Source: Candidatus Accumulibacter affinis
Lineage (GTDB): Bacteria > Pseudomonadota > Gammaproteobacteria > Burkholderiales > Rhodocyclaceae
DNA length: 64,000 bases
Assembly: GCA_016713625.1 (NCBI GenBank)
Contig: JADJOT010000008.1
Span: forward strand, 62,001-126,000
Reading direction: 5' to 3'
Position numbers and translations under genes: made by a program. Under the pieces are notes generated by a model, which did not search any database, had not been told where the DNA came from, and saw only the letters and a program-made list of their open reading frames with translations. Below are positions 25,250 through 34,752 of the stretch, one piece after another; the first letter of the stretch is position 1; the number at the start of each line of letters is the position of its first letter.

Positions 25250-25762
25250 CTATTCAGCGGCTTCGGAGGGTCGCACGCGATAGGGCGCGGAGGATGGATA
25301 ACCGGCGGCGTCGAGGAGTTCGATCCACGCGGTGGGTGAAAAGCCTCTGACGCTTTGCCGGCCGACACGGATGCTGGGGAGCAGAGCTTCTCCCCCGAGT
25401 TGTCGGGCCAGTTCGGCGAGTTCCTCCTCGCTGTTGGGTGCTCTTTCCGAGAACGGCACGCCACGGCGATCGAGCAGCGCCCGCGCCTCCTTGCAGGTGA
25501 CGCAGCCAAGGCTGGTGTACAGGACGACCGGAAATTTCTCAGTGGCCTGGCGGACGGCGTAGGGGATCTGTGGCTCGCCGACGCCAGTGTTGGTCGTATA
25601 GTGGATGACCTGCCTGGCTCCGGGCGGTGGCGGTAGATCAGAGATCACCGTATGACCGCTGCCGGGGTCGATCCAGCGATAGGTGGTCTCTGCGCCGACG
25701 CCGCTGGTGGCGAACAGGACAGCGACGATGTGGGCAAAGCGCAGCGCGGTCGAAGTACGCAT
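25250..25762 (-). CDS. Secreted glutaredoxin-like protein with DUF4124 domain
   Basis: A 170-residue protein with a signal peptide (about 1-24, ending GVGA), a DUF4124 segment (TTYRWIDPGSGHTVISDLPPPP) and a glutaredoxin-like domain starting VVLYTSLGCVTCKEARALL, which keeps a CxxC pair. It is probably periplasmic and handles thiols or disulfides, though the partner is not evident. It lies 12 bases downstream of the oligopeptidase A gene on the same strand and may be co-transcribed with it. Confidence 0.82.
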   Translation of the reverse strand: MRTSTALRFAHIVAVLFATSGVGAETTYRWIDPGSGHTVISDLPPPPGARQVIHYTTNTGVGEPQIPYAVRQATEKFPVVLYTSLGCVTCKEARALLDRRGVPFSERAPNSEEELAELARQLGGEALLPSIRVGRQSVRGFSPTAWIELLDAAGYPSSAPYRVRPSEAAE

Positions 25763-25774
25763 GTTCGAGGGCGC

Positions 25775-27892
25775 CTACGCCAGAATCATGCCGCTGTGCC
25801 GGAGCAGCGCGTCTAGCTCGGGCTCGCGGCCACGGAAAGCCCGGAAGTTGTCGATGGCCGAACGGCTGCCGCCGACCGACAAAATCTCGTTCAGGAAGCG
25901 TCTGCCGGTAGCCTCGTCAAACGGGTTGCCGGCCTCTTCGAAAGCGCCGTAACAATCGGCTGAGAGGACCTCGGCCCATTTATAGCTGTAGTAGCCGGCG
26001 CCGTAACCGCCCGCGAAGATGTGTCCGAAGCTGTTCGGGAATCGCTGCCATTCGGGTGGGACGAGGACGGCCACCTGGCGCCGCACCTCGGCCAGCAGTT
26101 CGAGCACGCTGCCTTCGCCGGCCGGGTCGAAATCGCTATGCAGCAGCAGGTCGAAGAGCGAAAACTCGACCTGGCGCAGAGTCTGCATGCCGCTCTGAAA
26201 ATTCTTCGCGGCCAGCATCTTGTCGAACAGCGCGCGCGGCAACGGCTCGCCGTGGTCGACATGAGCGGTCATGCGCTGCAGGACGCTCCACTCCCAGCAG
26301 TAGTTCTCCATGAATTGCGAAGGCAACTCGACCGCATCCCATTCGACGCCATGGATGCCGGCAACGCCGAGTTCATCTACCTGCGTCAGCAGGTGGTGCA
26401 GCCCATGCCCGGTTTCGTGGAAGAGGGTGATCACTTCGTCGTGGGTGAAGGTTGCTGGTCGCGGTTTGCCGTCCTTCTCACCGACTGGCCGGGAAAAATT
26501 GCAGTTGAGGTAGGCGACCGGTTTCTGGAAGCCGTCACTGGTCGTCCCTGCGGCTTCTGGCGGAAGCTTGCGACGACTGATCGCGACGTCCATCCAGGCA
26601 CCGCCACGTTTGGTCTCGCGGGCATAGAGGTCGAGATAGAACTGACCGACCAGTTCCCCGGTGGGCGTCTCGATGCGGAAGAAGCGGACGTCTTCGTGCC
26701 ACACCGGGGCGCGGTCGGGTTTGAGACAAACGCCAAACAGGGTTTCGATCACCGTGAACAGTCCGGCCAGGACCTTGTCCTCGGTGAAATACTGTTTGAC
26801 CTCCTGTTCCGAGAAGGCATAACGCGCCTGCAGCAGCTTTTCCGACACGTAGGCGATGTCCCAGGCTTGCACGCTTTCGAGGCCGAGTTCGTCGCGGGCA
26901 AAGGCACGCAGGTCGGCAATGTCCTGCTCGGCAAACGGCCTCGCCCTGGCCGCCAGGTCGTGCAGGAAGGAGAGCACCTGGGGCACCGATTCCGCCATCT
27001 TTGGCACCAGCGATAGCGCAGCGTAGTGCTGGTAGCCGAGCAGTTGCGCCTGCTCGCGGCGCAGTTGGAGAATTCGGCGGATCAGCGGCGCGTTGTCGAG
27101 CTCGCTGGCGCCGAATTCGGCGGCGCGGGTGGCGTAGGCCCGGTACATCAAGGCACGCAGGCGCCGGCTGTCCGCGTATTGCATCACCGGCAGGTACGAG
27201 GGCATGTGCAGCGTGAACTTCCAGCCGTTCTGGTCGTCGCGTTCGGCGGCTTCGCGCGCGGCTTGTCGAGCGTCGTCAGGCAGACCGGCGAGTTCGCCGG
27301 CATCGGTCAGCAGTTCGCTGAAAGCATTGGTGGCGTCGAGCAGATTCTCCGAAAACTTTGCCGAGAGTTGTGCAAGCTCCTCGGAAATCGCCTGAAAGCG
27401 CGGCTTGCTTTCTGCGGGCAATTCCGCACCACCGAGGCGGAAGTCGCGAATCTCGTGCTCGACAATCCGGCGTTGGGCCGCCGACAATTGCTCATATTCG
27501 CTGCTGGCGGCGATCGCCTTGTACTTTTCGAACAGCTGGAGGTTCTGACCGACCTCCGCATAAAAACGGGACACCTCGGGCAGCATGCCGTTGTAGGCGT
27601 CACGCCACTCGGTGACGTCATTGACCGAGTGGAGGTGGGCGACCATTCCCCAGGCGCGCGAGAGTCGTTCGAAGCCGTCGCTCAGCGGCGCAGCGAAAGC
27701 GGCCCAGGTCGCGGCTGCGCTGTCCGAGGTCAATCGTTCGATCAGCGCGCGGCCTTGCTCGAGCAGCGTGCTGATCGCCGGCTTGACGTCGCCGGGCGCC
27801 AGCAGGTCGAAGCGAGGCAGACCCGAGAAGTCGACCAGGGGGTTGGGACGGGGCTGGTCTTGCAGGCTGGTGGCAGTCATCAGAAGTTCCAT
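25775..27892 (-). CDS. prlC: Oligopeptidase A (M3 family zinc metallopeptidase)
   Basis: A 705-residue cytoplasmic peptidase that degrades short peptides, including cleaved signal peptides. The zinc site HETGHGLHHLL (HExxH) is present, with a downstream glutamate region and GVEWDAVELPSQFMENYCWE, typical of oligopeptidase A. An in-frame ATG at 27880 is an equally possible start (protein beginning MTATSLQ). Length is normal. It is followed by the glutaredoxin-like gene. Confidence 0.94.
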   Translation of the reverse strand: MELLMTATSLQDQPRPNPLVDFSGLPRFDLLAPGDVKPAISTLLEQGRALIERLTSDSAAATWAAFAAPLSDGFERLSRAWGMVAHLHSVNDVTEWRDAYNGMLPEVSRFYAEVGQNLQLFEKYKAIAASSEYEQLSAAQRRIVEHEIRDFRLGGAELPAESKPRFQAISEELAQLSAKFSENLLDATNAFSELLTDAGELAGLPDDARQAAREAAERDDQNGWKFTLHMPSYLPVMQYADSRRLRALMYRAYATRAAEFGASELDNAPLIRRILQLRREQAQLLGYQHYAALSLVPKMAESVPQVLSFLHDLAARARPFAEQDIADLRAFARDELGLESVQAWDIAYVSEKLLQARYAFSEQEVKQYFTEDKVLAGLFTVIETLFGVCLKPDRAPVWHEDVRFFRIETPTGELVGQFYLDLYARETKRGGAWMDVAISRRKLPPEAAGTTSDGFQKPVAYLNCNFSRPVGEKDGKPRPATFTHDEVITLFHETGHGLHHLLTQVDELGVAGIHGVEWDAVELPSQFMENYCWEWSVLQRMTAHVDHGEPLPRALFDKMLAAKNFQSGMQTLRQVEFSLFDLLLHSDFDPAGEGSVLELLAEVRRQVAVLVPPEWQRFPNSFGHIFAGGYGAGYYSYKWAEVLSADCYGAFEEAGNPFDEATGRRFLNEILSVGGSRSAIDNFRAFRGREPELDALLRHSGMILA

Positions 27893-27936
27893 GGTGGCAG
27901 AGTTCGCGGCTGGTCGCCGAGGTAGGCTGCGGCGAC

Positions 27937-28710
27937 CTATTCTACAAGGTCACGATAAGCGTGCCAGGAGGCGTGTCCGATCAGCGGCATCAGGACGATC
28001 AGGCCGAAAAAGAGGGTAAGGAAGCCGATTGCGGTCAGTGCGACGATGATCGCCCCCCACAAGGCCATCACCAGCAGATTGCGATCGACGGCGCGCAGAC
28101 TGGTGAGCATGGCCGTGCGGAAGTCGGCCGGGCGGTCGAGCAGCAGCGGTACCGAGATCACCGTGACGGCGAAAACGAACAGCGCGACCGTGCCGCCCAT
28201 GAGGATCCAGATCAACAACAGGTCGCGATGGTCGGTCGAGAAGTGAATCTCGGCGAGTAGCGTAAGCAGATCCGGCGCGATGTTCGGAGCCAGCAAGGCG
28301 AACAGCAGGGTCGAGATGCGCTCCCAGGCAAAACCGGTCGCGGCCAGCAGCACGCCAAGCATGAGCAGCTCGGCGGTATTGCGCCGACCGCCCGCCAGGG
28401 AGGTGACAAAGCTCGAAGTCTGGCCGCTTTCGAATCGCCGGCTGATCTCGTACAGTCCGCCGGCAAGCAGCGGTGCGACCAGGAAAAAGCCGGAAGTCGC
28501 GACAATGAACAGTTGTCCGCGGCGCCAGGCGAAAATCGTGATCAGGTCGCCGGCCATCGCGAACAGCAGGCCGTAGGCCAGGCTGGCAAACGGGTTGGCG
28601 CGCAGGTCACGCCAGCCCGCCTGCAGCCAGGCGAAGGGTCGGCCAAGCGGGACGCTGCGGATCGTGGGCGCCAGCTGGTCGCGGTCAGTCGAAGCAGGTG
28701 GTGGCTGCAT
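27937..28710 (-). CDS. DUF2189 membrane protein
   Basis: A 257-residue integral membrane protein with about six hydrophobic helices. The N-terminal part (GRPFAWLQAGWRDLRANP followed by ASLAYGLLF) matches the DUF2189 family. Function is unknown. It lies 51 bases downstream of purC and upstream of the oligopeptidase gene, all on the minus strand. Confidence 0.78.
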   Translation of the reverse strand: MQPPPASTDRDQLAPTIRSVPLGRPFAWLQAGWRDLRANPFASLAYGLLFAMAGDLITIFAWRRGQLFIVATSGFFLVAPLLAGGLYEISRRFESGQTSSFVTSLAGGRRNTAELLMLGVLLAATGFAWERISTLLFALLAPNIAPDLLTLLAEIHFSTDHRDLLLIWILMGGTVALFVFAVTVISVPLLLDRPADFRTAMLTSLRAVDRNLLVMALWGAIIVALTAIGFLTLFFGLIVLMPLIGHASWHAYRDLVE

Positions 28711-28761
28711 GCGTGCTCCTGACAGGGTGGGCGTGGCCGGCGGTGTGCGCAGCCATGTCGT

Positions 28762-29700
28762 TCATGCGACGAACTTCTCGCCGGTGAGGCGTTCGCAGGC
28801 CTCGACATACTTGGCGCGGGTTCTGGCGAGTACCGTTGGCGGCAGCTGCGGTCCCGGCGCCTGCTTGTTCCAGTCCAGGGTTTCGAGATAATCGCGCAGG
28901 TATTGCTTGTCGTAAGACGGCGGATTGCTGCCTTCGTGATAGGCGTCGGCGGGCCAGAACCGCGACGAATCGGGGGTCAGCGCTTCGTCGATCAGATGCA
29001 AGGTTCCGGCGGCATCGAGGCCGAATTCGAACTTGGTGTCGGCAATCAGGATGCCGCAGGCCGCGGCATGCGCCGCGGCGGTGCTGTACAGTGCAATCGC
29101 CGCGTCACGCGCCTGCCGCATGATTTCCCCGGCGCTCTTGCCGGTAGCAGCGAGCAGGTCGGCGAGCGCGATCGCACAGTCGGCCTGAGCACGTTCAAAA
29201 GAGACGTTCTCGTCGTGATCGCCGATCGCCGCTTTGGTTGCTGGTGTGAAAATCGGCTGCGGCAGCCGGCTCGCCAGCCGCAGCCCGGCGGGCAGCGGGA
29301 TTCCGCAAATCGATCCGCTAGCCTGATAATCCTTCCACCCCGAGCCGATCAGATAGCCGCGCACCACTGCCTCGATGGGCAGCGGTCGCAAGCGCTTGAC
29401 GACCAGCGCGCGGCCGCGCACCTGGTCGCGTTCGTCGGCAGCGACCACTGTTTCCGGATCGATGCCGGTCAGCTGGTTGGCGATGATCCCGGCCAGCCTG
29501 GCGAACCAGAAACCGGCCAGGCGCGTGAGCACCTGGCCCTTGCCAGGCACCGGGTCGGGCATCACCACGTCGAAAGCCGAAATGCGGTCACTGGCCACGA
29601 TCAGCAACTTGTCGGCATCAATGGCATAGATGTCGCGAACCTTGCCACGGCCGAGTAGCGGCAGGCTGGCGATCGTCGATTCAAAGAGAGCTTCGGTCAC
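28762..29700 (-). CDS. purC: SAICAR synthase (phosphoribosylaminoimidazole-succinocarboxamide synthase)
   Basis: Purine biosynthesis: ATP-dependent coupling of CAIR with aspartate. The 312-residue, yeast Ade1-like form begins with LLGRGKVRDIYAIDADKLLIV and contains SDRISAFDVVM, VVRGYLIGSGWKDYQ and LIDEALTPDSSRFWPAD. The start is a GTG at 29700. In related betaproteobacteria purC often follows pyk-fba; here pyk is directly upstream and fba is missing. Confidence 0.96.
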   Translation of the reverse strand: MTEALFESTIASLPLLGRGKVRDIYAIDADKLLIVASDRISAFDVVMPDPVPGKGQVLTRLAGFWFARLAGIIANQLTGIDPETVVAADERDQVRGRALVVKRLRPLPIEAVVRGYLIGSGWKDYQASGSICGIPLPAGLRLASRLPQPIFTPATKAAIGDHDENVSFERAQADCAIALADLLAATGKSAGEIMRQARDAAIALYSTAAAHAAACGILIADTKFEFGLDAAGTLHLIDEALTPDSSRFWPADAYHEGSNPPSYDKQYLRDYLETLDWNKQAPGPQLPPTVLARTRAKYVEACERLTGEKFVA

Positions 29701-29808
29701 TTGCTTGATCCAGTAGGCAGATTATGGATTGAAAGAGGGAACTCGCGCGCTACGATTGGTCGAGCGGGATGACCTGAATCGTGCTGGCCTGACCGGTCGT
29801 ACCAGTGG

Positions 29809-31248
29809 TCAGACCTTGTACGGCTGCTGGTCACCAACGCGAACGATTTTCAGCGTATTGGCGCCGCCACTGATGCCCATCGGGTCGCCAGCGGTGAGCA
29901 CGATGAAGTCTCCCTTCTCGACAATCCCGGCGTTCATCAACAGTTTTTCTGCGTCATGAAGCAATTCGTCGCGGGTGCTTGGTCGCTGCGTCATGAACAG
30001 AGGAAACACCGCCCGATAAAGACTCATCCTGGTCACCGCGTCCGGTCGCGGGGTCAGCGCGTAGACCGGGACGCCGCAGTTGAGGCGGCTCATCCAGAGG
30101 GCGGTCGCGCCCGACTCGGTGAGTGCGGCGATGGCCTTGACCTTGAGGTGGTGTGCAGTCCAGATGGCGGCCAGAGAAATCGTCTGATCGATGCGTGTGA
30201 ACACCTGGTTGAGGAACTCGCTGTCGAGCGTTACCTCGGCAGACTTCTCCGCCGCCTGGCAAATGCGGGCCATCGCCGCGACGGTTTCGACCGGATAGCG
30301 GCCGGAAGCGGTTTCGGCGGAAAGCATCACCGCGTCGGTGCCGTCGAGCACCGCGTTGGCGACGTCGGAGACCTCGGCACGGGTCGGTGCCGGCGAGAGA
30401 ATCATCGACTCCATCATCTGTGTTGCCGTGATCGCCAGTTTGTTTTTTTCGCGTGCCAGGCGAATCATGCGCTTCTGCAAGGCCGGCACGGCGGCATCGC
30501 CGACTTCGACGGCCAGGTCGCCGCGCGCGACCATGATGCCGTCGGAGGCGGCAATGATCTCTTCCAGGGAATCCACTGCCTCGACCCGTTCAATCTTGGC
30601 GATGGTTTGCGCTTGTCCACCCGCGGCGTGGATCAGTTGTTTGGCCATATACATGTCGGCCGCGCTTTTGGGGAACGAAACGGCGACAAAATCGACATCC
30701 ATGCTTGCTGCTGTGCGGATGTCGTCCATGTCCTTGGCGGTCAGCGCCGGCGCCGACAAACCTCCGCCCTGACGGTTGATCCCCTTGTTGTCGGAGAGCT
30801 CGCCGCCATGGCGGACGACCGTGAAGATTTCCGAACCGACGACTCGTTCCACGTCCAGAACGATGCGGCCATCGTCGAGCAGCAGGACGCTACCGGGCGC
30901 GACGTCACGGGTAAGATCCTTGTAATCGAGTCCGACGCGCTCGCTATTGCCGAGTTCGCATTTCGCGTCGAGGATAAAGGGTGCTCCCTGCTCAAGCCGT
31001 ATCTTGCTGTCGCTGAATTTTCCGACGCGGATTTTGGGTCCCTGGAGATCGGCGAGAATTCCTACCGTACGCCCGATGCGGGCAGCGACCTCGCGAACCA
31101 GGCTGGCACGGGCGATATGGTCCTCGGGTCTGCCATGCGAGAAGTTGAGGCGAACGACATCGACCCCGGCGAGGATCATCCGCTCCAGCACCGCGGCGTC
31201 CGATGACGCCGGACCGAGGGTGGCAACGATCTTGGTATCTCGTGACAT
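29809..31248 (-). CDS. pyk: Pyruvate kinase
   Basis: Glycolytic phosphoenolpyruvate to pyruvate step with ADP phosphorylation. The 479-residue protein starts MSRDTKIVATLGPAS; upstream in-frame codons to 31335 are judged non-coding because the family starts here. Conserved parts include VRLNFSHG, the metal and substrate region MVARGDLAVEVG, and ATQMMESMI. The C-terminal domain is complete. It lies in the order tkt-gap-pyk-purC on the minus strand. Confidence 0.96.
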   Translation of the reverse strand: MSRDTKIVATLGPASSDAAVLERMILAGVDVVRLNFSHGRPEDHIARASLVREVAARIGRTVGILADLQGPKIRVGKFSDSKIRLEQGAPFILDAKCELGNSERVGLDYKDLTRDVAPGSVLLLDDGRIVLDVERVVGSEIFTVVRHGGELSDNKGINRQGGGLSAPALTAKDMDDIRTAASMDVDFVAVSFPKSAADMYMAKQLIHAAGGQAQTIAKIERVEAVDSLEEIIAASDGIMVARGDLAVEVGDAAVPALQKRMIRLAREKNKLAITATQMMESMILSPAPTRAEVSDVANAVLDGTDAVMLSAETASGRYPVETVAAMARICQAAEKSAEVTLDSEFLNQVFTRIDQTISLAAIWTAHHLKVKAIAALTESGATALWMSRLNCGVPVYALTPRPDAVTRMSLYRAVFPLFMTQRPSTRDELLHDAEKLLMNAGIVEKGDFIVLTAGDPMGISGGANTLKIVRVGDQQPYKV

Positions 31249-31423
31249 GGGTTTCCTAATCTTGTCACCGTAGGGAGTGCGCGGGCGGATTGTACTGCAA
31301 TGCTTGGCCGGCTGTGGGATCGGGAAAGCCAACACAGGGTCCGGGCGCGTTGCCCCTTCGCATCAACGCGGAAGCTTGCGGAAGTAGCGCATTCCGCGGT
31401 AGCCAAACAAGTCAGAAAGCAAG

Positions 31424-31443
31424 GGGGCGCCCGCGGGCGCCCC
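31424..31443 (-). terminator. Hairpin downstream of gap
   Basis: A perfect 20-base GC palindrome 10 bases after the gap stop. On the minus strand it is followed by a T-rich but interrupted stretch (TTGCTTTCTG). It probably separates gap from pyk transcripts or trims the 3' end. Confidence 0.5.
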
Positions 31444-31453
31444 TGGATGCTGC

Positions 31454-32455
31454 TTAGCGACTCATGACGCGGACCATCTCCAGCACCTTGCAGGAGTAGC
31501 CCCACTCGTTGTCATACCACGAAACCACCTTGACGAAAGTGCTGTCAAGCGCCATCCCGGCTTCGGCGTCGAACACCGACGTGCAGCTCTCGCCACGGAA
31601 ATCGGTCGCGACGACTTTCTCGTTCGTATAGCCGAGAACGCCCTTCATCGGACCTTCCGAGGCAGCCTTCATGGCCGCACAGATGTCTTCGTAAGTGGCG
31701 TCCTTGCTCAGCTCGACGGTCAGGTCGACGACCGAGACGTCGGAAGTCGGAACGCGGAAAGCCATGCCGGTGAGCTTCTTGTTGAGCTCGGGAATGACCT
31801 TGCCGACAGCCTTGGCAGCACCGGTGGACGACGGAATGATGTTCTCGAGAATGCCACGGCCACCGCGCCAGTCCTTGTTGGACGGACCATCGACAGTCTT
31901 CTGGGTGGCGGTGGCTGCATGTACCGTGGTCATCAGACCGCGCTTGATACCCCAGTTATCGTTCAATACCTTGGCCACCGGCGCCAGGCAGTTGGTGGTG
32001 CACGAAGCGTTGGAAATGATCGCCTGGCCGGCATAGGTCTGGTCATTGACGCCGAACACGAACATCGGCGTGTCGTCCTTGCTGGGTGCGCTCTGGATGA
32101 CCTTCTTGGCGCCTGCGGCAATGTGCTTCTGGCACGATTCGAGAGTCAGGAAAAGGCCGGTCGACTCGACTACCACGTCGGCGCCTACCTCGCCCCACTT
32201 CAGTTCGGCCGGATCCTTGACCGCGGTCAGGCGGATTTTCTTGCCGTTGACCACCAGCGTGTTGCCTTCGACAGCGATGTCGCCCTTGAAGCGGCGATGC
32301 ACCGAGTCATACTTCAGCATGTAGGCCAGATAGTCGGGTTCGAGCAGGTCGTTGATGCCGACCACCTCGATTTCGTCGGGGAAATTCTCCACCGCTGCGC
32401 GAAACACCATCCGTCCGATACGGCCAAAGCCATTGATTCCTATCTTGATTGTCAT
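31454..32455 (-). CDS. gap: Glyceraldehyde-3-phosphate dehydrogenase
   Basis: NAD(P)-dependent enzyme of glycolysis, gluconeogenesis and the Calvin cycle. The 333-residue protein begins MTIKIGINGFGRIGRMVFRA (Rossmann motif GFGRIG) and has the catalytic cysteine in SNASCTTNCLAPV, then WRGGRG and the C-terminal WYDNEWGYS. It starts 20 bases after tkt, so the two are one unit. pgk does not follow, unlike in many relatives. Confidence 0.97.
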   Translation of the reverse strand: MTIKIGINGFGRIGRMVFRAAVENFPDEIEVVGINDLLEPDYLAYMLKYDSVHRRFKGDIAVEGNTLVVNGKKIRLTAVKDPAELKWGEVGADVVVESTGLFLTLESCQKHIAAGAKKVIQSAPSKDDTPMFVFGVNDQTYAGQAIISNASCTTNCLAPVAKVLNDNWGIKRGLMTTVHAATATQKTVDGPSNKDWRGGRGILENIIPSSTGAAKAVGKVIPELNKKLTGMAFRVPTSDVSVVDLTVELSKDATYEDICAAMKAASEGPMKGVLGYTNEKVVATDFRGESCTSVFDAEAGMALDSTFVKVVSWYDNEWGYSCKVLEMVRVMSR

Positions 32456-32475
32456 GAAACGGTCTCCTTGAGAAA

Positions 32476-34461
32476 TTACAACAGTGATTTCACGGTCTTG
32501 ACCACGTTGGCCACCGTGAAACCGAAAAAGTCAAACAACTGGTCGGCGGGTGCCGACTCTCCAAAACGATCGATACCGATAACGGCACCGTCGAGTCCAA
32601 CATACCTGTACCAAAAATTGCTTACTCCGGCTTCGATCGCCAGGCGTGGAAGCGCTCGCGGCAGGACGGTTTCCCGGTAGGAGGCATCCTGCCGATCGAA
32701 AACTTCGGCACAGGGCATCGACACCACGCGTACCCGGATTCCCTCATCCGCAAGGGCCTGGCGGGAGTCGATCGCCAGCTTGACTTCCGATCCGGTGGCG
32801 ATCAGAACGACCTGTGGCGCAGCGCAGTCGGCCAGCACATAGCCGCCACGCCGCATGCTTTCCGGCGCCACTCCGGCAGTGGTGGTCGGCAGGTTCTGAC
32901 GCGAAAGGGCAAGAACCGTCGGCCCGTCAGCACGTTCGATCGCGGCGACCCAGGCCGCCGCAGTTTCGCTCGCATCCGCCGGGCGCCAGACGTCTACATT
33001 CGGGATCAGGCGCAGGCAGGCCACGTGTTCGACCGGTTGGTGGGTCGGGCCGTCTTCACCGAGGCCAATCGAATCATGGGTATAGATCATGATCTGGCGC
33101 AGCCGCATCAACGCCGCCATGCGGATGGCGTTGCGTGCGTAATCCGAGAAGACCAGGAAAGTGGCGGTATACGGGATCAGGCCGCCATGCAGGGCGAGGC
33201 CATTGGCGATCGCCGTCATGGCGAACTCACGAACGCCGTAATAGAGGTAGTTGCCACCTTCAGCCCGGCTGACGCCTTGCGATCCGCTCCACAAAGTCAG
33301 GTTGGAACCCGCCAGATCGGCCGAGCCGCCGATCAGCTCGGGCAGCTGCGCTGCCAGTGCGCCGATCACGTTCTGCGAAGCCTTGCGGGTGGCGATGTTC
33401 TCGCCTTTGGCAGCGATCGTGGCCAGTACCTGGGCGGTGTAATCGGTCCAGCCCGCCGGCAGTTCGCCGCGCATGCGCCGGGAAAACTCGTCGGCCAGTT
33501 CGGGAAAAGCCTCCTGGTAAGCGGCGAAGCGGATGTTCCAGTTGCTTTCAAAAAAGTGACCGCGCACCTGTCCGTCCCACTCGGCATAGACTGCGTCGGG
33601 AATCTCGAAGGGGGCGTACGGCCAGTCGATGTGCGCACGCGCCGCGGCGATCTCGGCTGCGCCAAGGGCTGCACCGTGGACGTCGTGAGTTCCGACCTTG
33701 TTCGGCGAGCCCATGCCGATGCGTGTCTTGCAGCAGATCAACGTCGGTCGGTCCTGGTTGGTACGCGCAGCGAGCAGCGCATCGTCGATGGCATGGCTGT
33801 CGTGGCCGTCCAGGTCGGCAATTACCTGCCAGCCGTAAGCCTCGAAACGCTTCGGCGTATCGTCGGTGAACCAGCCCTCGACAGGGCCGTCAATGGATAT
33901 GCCATTATCGTCATAAAAGGCAACCAGTTTGCCGAGCCCGAGGGTTCCGGCCAGCGAGCAGGCTTCGTGTGAAACGCCTTCCATCAGGCAACCGTCGCCC
34001 AGGAAAACGTAGGTTGAATGGTTGACGATCTCGTGTTCAGGGCGGTTGAACCGGGCGGCCATGACCTTCTCGGCAATCGCCATGCCAACGGCGTTGGCCA
34101 GACCCTGCCCGAGCGGGCCGGTAGTCGTCTCGACGCCGGGCGTATGCCCGACTTCGGGGTGGCCGGGCGTCTTCGCGCGAAACTGACGAAAGTTCTTGAG
34201 ATCGTCGATCGATAGGTCGTAGCCGCTGAGGTGCAGGAGGGCATAGATCAGCATCGACCCGTGACCGTTCGAGAGCACGAAACGGTCGCGGTCTGGCCAC
34301 TGGGGATTGGCCGGGTTGTGGCGTAGATGACGACGCCAGAGAACCTCTGCAATTTCAGCCATACCCATGGGCATTCCGGGGTGGCCGGAGTTGGCTTGCT
34401 GAACCGCGTCCATGGCAAGGGCGCGGATGACACTGGTCAGGGGGGTAAAAGCAATGGGCAC
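32476..34461 (-). CDS. tkt: Transketolase
   Basis: Thiamine-diphosphate enzyme shared by the pentose phosphate pathway and the Calvin cycle. The 661-residue protein carries the TPP motif GDGCLMEG, GHGSMLIYALLHLSGYDL near the N-terminus and the pyrimidine-domain IGLGEDGPTHQPVEH. GTG start at 34461. It is divergent from cbbM across 291 bases, so it may be controlled together with RubisCO. Confidence 0.97.
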   Translation of the reverse strand: MPIAFTPLTSVIRALAMDAVQQANSGHPGMPMGMAEIAEVLWRRHLRHNPANPQWPDRDRFVLSNGHGSMLIYALLHLSGYDLSIDDLKNFRQFRAKTPGHPEVGHTPGVETTTGPLGQGLANAVGMAIAEKVMAARFNRPEHEIVNHSTYVFLGDGCLMEGVSHEACSLAGTLGLGKLVAFYDDNGISIDGPVEGWFTDDTPKRFEAYGWQVIADLDGHDSHAIDDALLAARTNQDRPTLICCKTRIGMGSPNKVGTHDVHGAALGAAEIAAARAHIDWPYAPFEIPDAVYAEWDGQVRGHFFESNWNIRFAAYQEAFPELADEFSRRMRGELPAGWTDYTAQVLATIAAKGENIATRKASQNVIGALAAQLPELIGGSADLAGSNLTLWSGSQGVSRAEGGNYLYYGVREFAMTAIANGLALHGGLIPYTATFLVFSDYARNAIRMAALMRLRQIMIYTHDSIGLGEDGPTHQPVEHVACLRLIPNVDVWRPADASETAAAWVAAIERADGPTVLALSRQNLPTTTAGVAPESMRRGGYVLADCAAPQVVLIATGSEVKLAIDSRQALADEGIRVRVVSMPCAEVFDRQDASYRETVLPRALPRLAIEAGVSNFWYRYVGLDGAVIGIDRFGESAPADQLFDFFGFTVANVVKTVKSLL

Positions 34462-34663
34462 GATAATTTGCCGAGCACGGAGAGGGGGTTCAGTCGCATG
34501 GGCAAATTATCCGCTAAAACAGGTGCGTTTGCCACCCTCTGTTACGGCCTCTGGATGGTCCAGCGGCAAGCTGGTCTGGCGGCACGCCTGACCACGGGAG
34601 ATGAGCTTGGAGAGGCCGCCTACAGCGGCTCTATACAAAAGCAAAAGCTAATCATAAATAGAA

Positions 34664-34703
34664 AAAAGTTTAACTTTTAATAATCAACTCGTCCGCCTAC
34701 ACT
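34664..34703 (+). promoter_or_regulatory. Candidate cbbM promoter and operator in an AT-rich island
   Basis: The tkt-cbbM gap is GC-rich except for an AT-rich stretch from about 34636 to 34686. It holds a 15-base palindrome (34664-34678, AAAAGTT and AACTTTT around one T) of the kind bound by LysR regulators. A weak -35/-10 pair with 17-base spacing ends in TACACT (34698-34703). CbbR is the usual activator of such genes; no cbbR is in the window. The rest of the gap shows nothing I can name. Confidence 0.4.
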
Positions 34704-34752
34704 GGTCGCCAGACTGAACATCCTCTCAACCAGCCCAGCCACGGAGACCAGC

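Noticed and set aside
34499..34680. Small 60-codon gene between tkt and cbbM
   Set aside because: No ribosome site or recognisable family. It runs through the AT-rich control region and ends in a Lys/Asn-rich stretch that reflects base composition.
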